A stretch of 14,757 nucleotides of DNA from Sphingomonadaceae bacterium (lineage in GTDB: Bacteria; Pseudomonadota; Alphaproteobacteria; Sphingomonadales; Sphingomonadaceae): positions 1-14,757 of the forward strand of contig JAGREF010000217.1 of the NCBI GenBank assembly GCA_020446665.1. Direction: 5' to 3'. Every line of letters begins with the position of its first letter. Position 1 is the stretch's first letter. This document shows positions 10,684 to 14,757 of the stretch, one piece after another. The notes beneath the pieces are model-generated. The model searched no databases. It worked only from the letters and a program-made list of their open reading frames with translations, and had not been told where the DNA came from. The translations under genes and the position numbers were made by a program.

Positions 10684-12023
10684 GCGAGGCAGCCAAACTA
10701 ACACGCGGATCGATCAGCGGGCACCTCGTCGGGCAGACGACGCCGATGATTATCGGGGTCGCGGCGATGATGTCGGTCGGGCTGATCGACGCCTATTTCA
10801 TCGGCCAGCTGGGCAGTGCGGAACTGGCGGCCATGTCCTTTGTCTTCCCCATCGTTACCGCGCTGGCCAGCCTGGGTGTGGGCGTGATGGTGGGGATCAA
10901 TTCGGTCGTCGCCCGCGCGCTGGGTGAAGGCGATATGGAGCGCGCCCAGCGCAAGGCGAGCTTCGGCATCGCCTTCGCCTTTGCCACTGGTGCGGTGCTG
11001 GGCCTGTTGCTGCTGGCGCTCGTCACGCCGTTGTTCCGGCTGATGCAGGCGAGCGACGAGCTGCTGCCGCTGATCCGCGCCTATATGGTGCCCTTTGCAC
11101 TCGGTTTTCCGCTGGTGCTGATCAATATGGGCGTGAACGGCGTGATGCGCGGCCAGGGCGAGGCGAAGCGGACCAGCGTGATCTCCATCACCTATGCCGC
11201 CGCCAACTGGGTGCTCGATCCGATCCTGATCACCGGCGCGTTCGGTTTTGAAGGGTTCGGCATTGCCGGGGCCGCCTATGCCACGCTGATTTCATGGGGC
11301 ATTGCGGTGGCGCTGGGGCTGTGGCTGCTGCGCTCGACCAGCCTGCCCTTCCGCCCCGGCGTGATCCGGCAGTGCAATCTGCGCGAAACGCTCGGGCCGA
11401 TTGTTGGGGTTGCCCTGCCCGCTGCCGGGGCCAATGCGATCAACCCGGTGGGCCTGTCTGTGCTGACCGCGCTGGTGGCGACGCAGAGCCAGGCCGCGGT
11501 GGCTGGCTTTGGCGCGGGCGGGCGCTTGCAGGCCTTTGCCGTGGTCCCCTTGCTCGCTCTGTCCGGCGCGATTGGCGGGATCGTGGGGCAGAACTGGGGC
11601 GCGAAACATTATGACCGCGCGCGGCAGGCCATGTGGCAGGCCGGGCTGTTCGCCGCTGGATACGGGCTGGTGCTGGCCGTGCTGCTATTTGCCGCAGGCG
11701 AGTGGTTCGCCCGCTTCTTCAGCGACGATCCGGCAGTGATCAAGCAATTCGCGCAATATCTGCGCATCTCCGCCTGGGGCTATGCCGGGTTTGGCGTGCT
11801 GATCACCGCCAATGGCGCGCTCAATGCGGTGGGCAAGGCCAACCTGTCGCTGATCCAGAGCTTTGCCCGCGTGTTCCTCGTCATGCTGCCTTTCGCATGG
11901 TTCCTGCGTCCTGCCTGGGGTGAAGAAGCGATCTTTGCCGCAGAGCTGGCCGCCAATGTGCTGGGCGGCGCGGTGGCGGCTTATGTGGTGTGGCGGGTGC
12001 TGGCTCGGGGGAAGGAGGGCTAG
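10680..12023 (+). CDS. MATE family efflux transporter
   Basis: This 447-residue multidrug and toxin extrusion protein is of normal length with about 12 membrane segments in two homologous halves. Family marks are LIDAYFIGQLGSAELAAMS (35-53, compare VDTYFVGRLG..ALAA), GVMVGINSVVARALGEGD ahead of the second to third helix, and INMGVNGVMRGQGEAKRTS, the conserved RGQG loop after TM4 (about 148-166). The second half repeats the pattern with IGGIVGQNWGAKHYDRAR. It is probably a cation-coupled exporter of drugs or metabolites at the inner membrane; the ion and substrate cannot be read off. ATG 10680 lacks a Shine-Dalgarno and overlaps the stop of a leader ORF (ATGA). Its stop shares CTAG with the stop of the convergent hydantoinase gene. 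Confidence 0.93.
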   Translation: MSEAAKLTRGSISGHLVGQTTPMIIGVAAMMSVGLIDAYFIGQLGSAELAAMSFVFPIVTALASLGVGVMVGINSVVARALGEGDMERAQRKASFGIAFAFATGAVLGLLLLALVTPLFRLMQASDELLPLIRAYMVPFALGFPLVLINMGVNGVMRGQGEAKRTSVISITYAAANWVLDPILITGAFGFEGFGIAGAAYATLISWGIAVALGLWLLRSTSLPFRPGVIRQCNLRETLGPIVGVALPAAGANAINPVGLSVLTALVATQSQAAVAGFGAGGRLQAFAVVPLLALSGAIGGIVGQNWGAKHYDRARQAMWQAGLFAAGYGLVLAVLLFAAGEWFARFFSDDPAVIKQFAQYLRISAWGYAGFGVLITANGALNAVGKANLSLIQSFARVFLVMLPFAWFLRPAWGEEAIFAAELAANVLGGAVAAYVVWRVLARGKEG

Positions 12024-14757
12024 TCCTCGCCAAAGCCTCCACCACCCGGCGTTTCGATCACGAACACATCGCCCGCTGCCATCTCCACGCTGGCGGTGGC
12101 GCTGAGTTCCTCCACCCGGCCATCGGCGCGCTCCACGCGGTTGTGGCCCACCGCACCATCGCCGCCGCCTGCCAGGCCGAAGGGGGCCACCTTGCGGCGG
12201 TTGGAGAGGATTTCGGCGCGCATCGGGGCGAGGAAGCGGATGCGCCGTTCCAACCCGTCGCCGCCATGCCAGCGCCCGGCCCCGCCCGATCCGCGCCGGA
12301 TGGCGAAACGTTCCAGCAGCACGGGGAAGCGCGCCTCCAATATCTCCGGGTCGGTCAGCCGCGAATTGGTCATGTGGGTCTGCACCGCATCGGCCCCGGC
12401 AAAACCCGGCCCCGCCCCTGCGCCGCCCGCGATCGTCTCGTAATATTGGTGCGTATCATTGCCGAAGGTGAAATTGTTCATCGTCCCCTGACTGGCCGCG
12501 AGCGCGCCAAAGGCTCCGAACAGGGCATCGGTCACCAGTTGGCTGGTCTCGACATTGCCCGCCACCACCGCCGCAGGGTGGCGTGGGGAGAGCATGGAGC
12601 CTGCCGGGATGCGTATCTCCACCGGACGCAGGAAGCCGTCATTCATGGGTATGTCCGTGTCGATCAGCGTGCGGATGACATAGAGGCACGCCGCCCGCAC
12701 TACAGCCTCGGGCGCGTTGAAATTATCGGGCAATTGCGCGCTGGTTCCGGCAAAGTCGATCACCGCACGGCCCGCTGCGGGTTCAAAGCGCAAGGCGACC
12801 TGCACCGCCGCGCCATTGTCGCTGGTGACGCTGTGCTGCCCGTCCTGCCCCGTCGCCAGCAGCTGCGAAACGGCCTGCGCGGAATAGGCCTGGAGGTGTT
12901 CCATGTAAGCGGAGACGACCTCCGCCCCATATTCCTCTGCCAGACCAAGCAGTCGCGTGGCCCCGCGATTGCAGGCGGCCAGTTGCGCGGCGAGATCGGC
13001 AACATTCTGCGCGATATTGCGCGCCGGGTATGGGCCAGAGCCAAGCCGCGCGCGCAGATCGTCCTCAAGGAATACACCCTCGCGCCGCACCAGCACGGCA
13101 TCCAGCACGACGCCTTCTTCCTCTATGCTGCGGCTGTTGGAGGGCATCGATCCCGGCGCTATCCCGCCAATATCGGCATGGTGGCCGCGCGCTGCGGTGA
13201 ACCATGCAGGGGCATCGCCACCGGGCAGATAGACGGGCGCAACCACAGTAATATCGGGCAGATGCGTGCCCCCGGCATAGGGCGCGTTGAGCGCATAGGC
13301 ATCGCCGGGGCGCATGGTGCCACCATGCGCCGCCACCACCGCGCGTACGCTGTCCCCCATCGATCCGAGATGCACCGGCATATGCGGCGCATTGGCGACA
13401 AGATTGCCGCCCACATCAAAGATCGCACAGGAAAAATCCAGCCGCTCGCGGATGTTCACCGAGCTGGCGCTATGCTGCAGGGCAGCGCCCATTTCCTCGG
13501 CAATGGCCATGAACAGCCCGCCGAAAATTTCCAGCCGCACCGGGTCCATCTGCGCAGAGATCGCCTGCTTCTGCGCCCCTTCCGAGCGGGTGAGAACCAG
13601 CATGCCCTGCCCAGCCATCCGCGCGGTCCAGCCCGGTTCCACCACGATGGTCGCGACCGGATCGATCACCAGCGCCGGGCCTGCCAGTTCCTGCCCCGCA
13701 GACAGTTCTGCACGCTGCCAGATCGGAGTACGAACGAGCGCCCCCTTGAGGTGGCACTGCGCTTCTCCGGCGGGTTTGCCTGCATGGTCCGCAAGGTCAA
13801 AGCTCAGCGCCTCGCCTTGCGCGGTTTGCGATACCGCTTCGACACGCAGCATCTCCATCACCAGCGGCGAGCTGTTGTCATAGCCGAATTGCGCGCGATA
13901 GGCGGCCGCAAAGGCGATGCTCATGGTTTCGACAGGGCCGAGTTCCACAGCGATGATGCTGTCGCTCTCTTCGCGTCGCAGATGGAGCTGTGTCTCCAGC
14001 GTGATCGACAAAGGATCGACGCCTTGCGCGGCCAGCGCCGCCCGTGCCTCTGCCCCCAACCGCTCCACCGCTTCGGCCAGCGCCCCTTCGCCGCCAGAAA
14101 GCGGCACTGCCAATGTCGCTTCGCGCACTTCGCGGCGGTCAGCCAGCCCCATGCCATAGGCGGAGAGCACGCCCGATAACGGCTGCACCAACACGGTTTC
14201 GATGCCCAGCGCCTCTGCCACCAGACAGGCATGCTGCCCGCCTGCCCCGCCAAAACAGGTGAGCGCGAATTGGGCGACATCATACCCCTTGGCCACAGAG
14301 ACAGCACGGATCGCATTGGCCATGTTGGCGACTGCGATGGCAAGGAAACCCTCGGCGGCCTGCTCCGCACTCATGGTCTGGCCAGTGGCGGCTTCAATCT
14401 CAGCCAGCACTTCATCCATCCGTGCCTTCGCGGCTGCAAGGTCGAGCCTCTGATCGGCATCGGGGCCGAACACGGCAGGGAAATGCGCAGGCTGCAATTT
14501 GCCGAGCAGCAGATTGCAATCGGTCACGGTCAACGGTCCACCCTGGCGATAGCAAGCCGGCCCCGGCTGCGCCCCAGCGCTTTCCGGCCCGACCAGAAAG
14601 CGCGCGCCGTCAAAGCGGCAGATCGATCCGCCCCCGGCGGCGACCGTGTGGATCCGCATCATTGGCGCGCGGATACGCACGCCTGCCACGCGGTTCTCAT
14701 TGTCCCGCTCATATTTCCCGGCAAAGAGCGAGACATCGGTGGAGGTCCCGCCCATGT
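12020..14757 (-). CDS. fused hydantoinase A/B (5-oxoprolinase-type), 5' end outside the window
   Basis: The visible 911 residues are the C-terminal three quarters of a HyuA-HyuB fusion, as in OplAH-type 5-oxoprolinases of about 1,200 residues. These are ATP-dependent enzymes opening cyclic amides (5-oxoproline, hydantoins) in the cytosol. HyuA runs from [10 protein letters not shown] (the ATPase-fold DMGGTSTDV motif, so not the true start) through [29 protein letters not shown] and [18 protein letters not shown] to about residue 390. HyuB runs from about 400 ([21 protein letters not shown]) through [13 protein letters not shown] and [16 protein letters not shown] to the C-terminal GGGGFGED. 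The frame is open to the window edge; roughly 280-300 N-terminal residues are missing. The fusion versus separate subunits and the exact substrate (oxoproline, hydantoin, or acetophenone/acetone carboxylase-like) cannot be settled here. The stop overlaps the convergent MATE stop (CTAG). Confidence 0.93.
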   Translation of the reverse strand, partial: MGGTSTDVSLFAGKYERDNENRVAGVRIRAPMMRIHTVAAGGGSICRFDGARFLVGPESAGAQPGPACYRQGGPLTVTDCNLLLGKLQPAHFPAVFGPDADQRLDLAAAKARMDEVLAEIEAATGQTMSAEQAAEGFLAIAVANMANAIRAVSVAKGYDVAQFALTCFGGAGGQHACLVAEALGIETVLVQPLSGVLSAYGMGLADRREVREATLAVPLSGGEGALAEAVERLGAEARAALAAQGVDPLSITLETQLHLRREESDSIIAVELGPVETMSIAFAAAYRAQFGYDNSSPLVMEMLRVEAVSQTAQGEALSFDLADHAGKPAGEAQCHLKGALVRTPIWQRAELSAGQELAGPALVIDPVATIVVEPGWTARMAGQGMLVLTRSEGAQKQAISAQMDPVRLEIFGGLFMAIAEEMGAALQHSASSVNIRERLDFSCAIFDVGGNLVANAPHMPVHLGSMGDSVRAVVAAHGGTMRPGDAYALNAPYAGGTHLPDITVVAPVYLPGGDAPAWFTAARGHHADIGGIAPGSMPSNSRSIEEEGVVLDAVLVRREGVFLEDDLRARLGSGPYPARNIAQNVADLAAQLAACNRGATRLLGLAEEYGAEVVSAYMEHLQAYSAQAVSQLLATGQDGQHSVTSDNGAAVQVALRFEPAAGRAVIDFAGTSAQLPDNFNAPEAVVRAACLYVIRTLIDTDIPMNDGFLRPVEIRIPAGSMLSPRHPAAVVAGNVETSQLVTDALFGAFGALAASQGTMNNFTFGNDTHQYYETIAGGAGAGPGFAGADAVQTHMTNSRLTDPEILEARFPVLLERFAIRRGSGGAGRWHGGDGLERRIRFLAPMRAEILSNRRKVAPFGLAGGGDGAVGHNRVERADGRVEELSATASVEMAAGDVFVIETPGGGGFGED

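Noticed and set aside
11990..14179. 729-codon open frame on the plus strand opposite the hydantoinase gene
   Set aside because: It lies wholly antisense to the well-recognised HyuA/HyuB domains. Its translation is rich in Arg, His and Gly without any fold-like pattern, as expected for a high-GC shadow frame.

Overview
The window reads as a stretch of chromosome from an aerobic alphaproteobacterium, most likely a sphingomonad (Sphingomonadales, Erythrobacter/Novosphingobium-like). This rests on high GC, the style of the proteins (sphingomonad-type TonB receptor, GPDPase-like membrane protein, CitE-like protein) and a palindromic repeat type common in these genomes. The assignment is inference. 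Thirteen protein genes are visible. Two run off the window: the old-yellow-enzyme gene at the left edge and the hydantoinase/oxoprolinase gene at the right edge. No rRNA, tRNA, CRISPR array, transposase or phage gene was seen.

Layout. 1-1491 (+): the 3' half of an OYE-family flavin oxidoreductase, then a CitE/HpcH-like protein with an altered metal site. 1496-2502 (-): lipB (octanoyltransferase) coupled by an ATGA overlap to a small lipoprotein gene. 2569-3390 (+): a multi-pass membrane protein. 3391-4053 (-): a PmtA/KsgA-like SAM methyltransferase. 4129-5463 (+): an MFS transporter. 5460-5804 (-): an ArsC-family reductase. 5943-8036 (+): a TonB-dependent siderophore receptor behind two Fur-box-like sites. 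8040-9369 (-): a class II aldolase/adducin-family gene followed by an orphan [2Fe-2S] subunit of the IorA/XDH type. 9567-10025 (+): a short cupin of the 2,4'-dihydroxyacetophenone dioxygenase type. 10026-10679: a 654-bp gene-poor stretch with two kinds of palindromic repeat and a structured leader. 10680-12023 (+): a MATE efflux transporter. 12020-14757 (-): a fused HyuA-HyuB hydantoinase/5-oxoprolinase.

How the genes relate. There is no single pathway. The content is a mosaic of housekeeping (lipoylation, phospholipid methylation), iron uptake, efflux and small-molecule catabolism (OYE, CitE-like, aldolase II, Fe-S oxidoreductase subunit, cupin dioxygenase-like, hydantoinase). The most cluster-like unit is the divergent aldolase-FeS / cupin block at 8040-10025. 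Its two divergent genes carry nearly identical 20-bp translation start regions around a central palindromic operator-like site.

Most notable structures: (1) all five convergent gene pairs end within 4 nt of each other, twice with overlapping stop codons; (2) the MATE gene lacks its own Shine-Dalgarno but is preceded by a small ORF ending in an ATGA overlap, whose start codon sits in a hairpin loop with its Shine-Dalgarno in the stem, and by a cluster of GTGTAACC motifs in both orientations; (3) the divergent aldolase/cupin control region; (4) tandem Fur-like boxes before the siderophore receptor, one flanked by an 8-bp inverted repeat.
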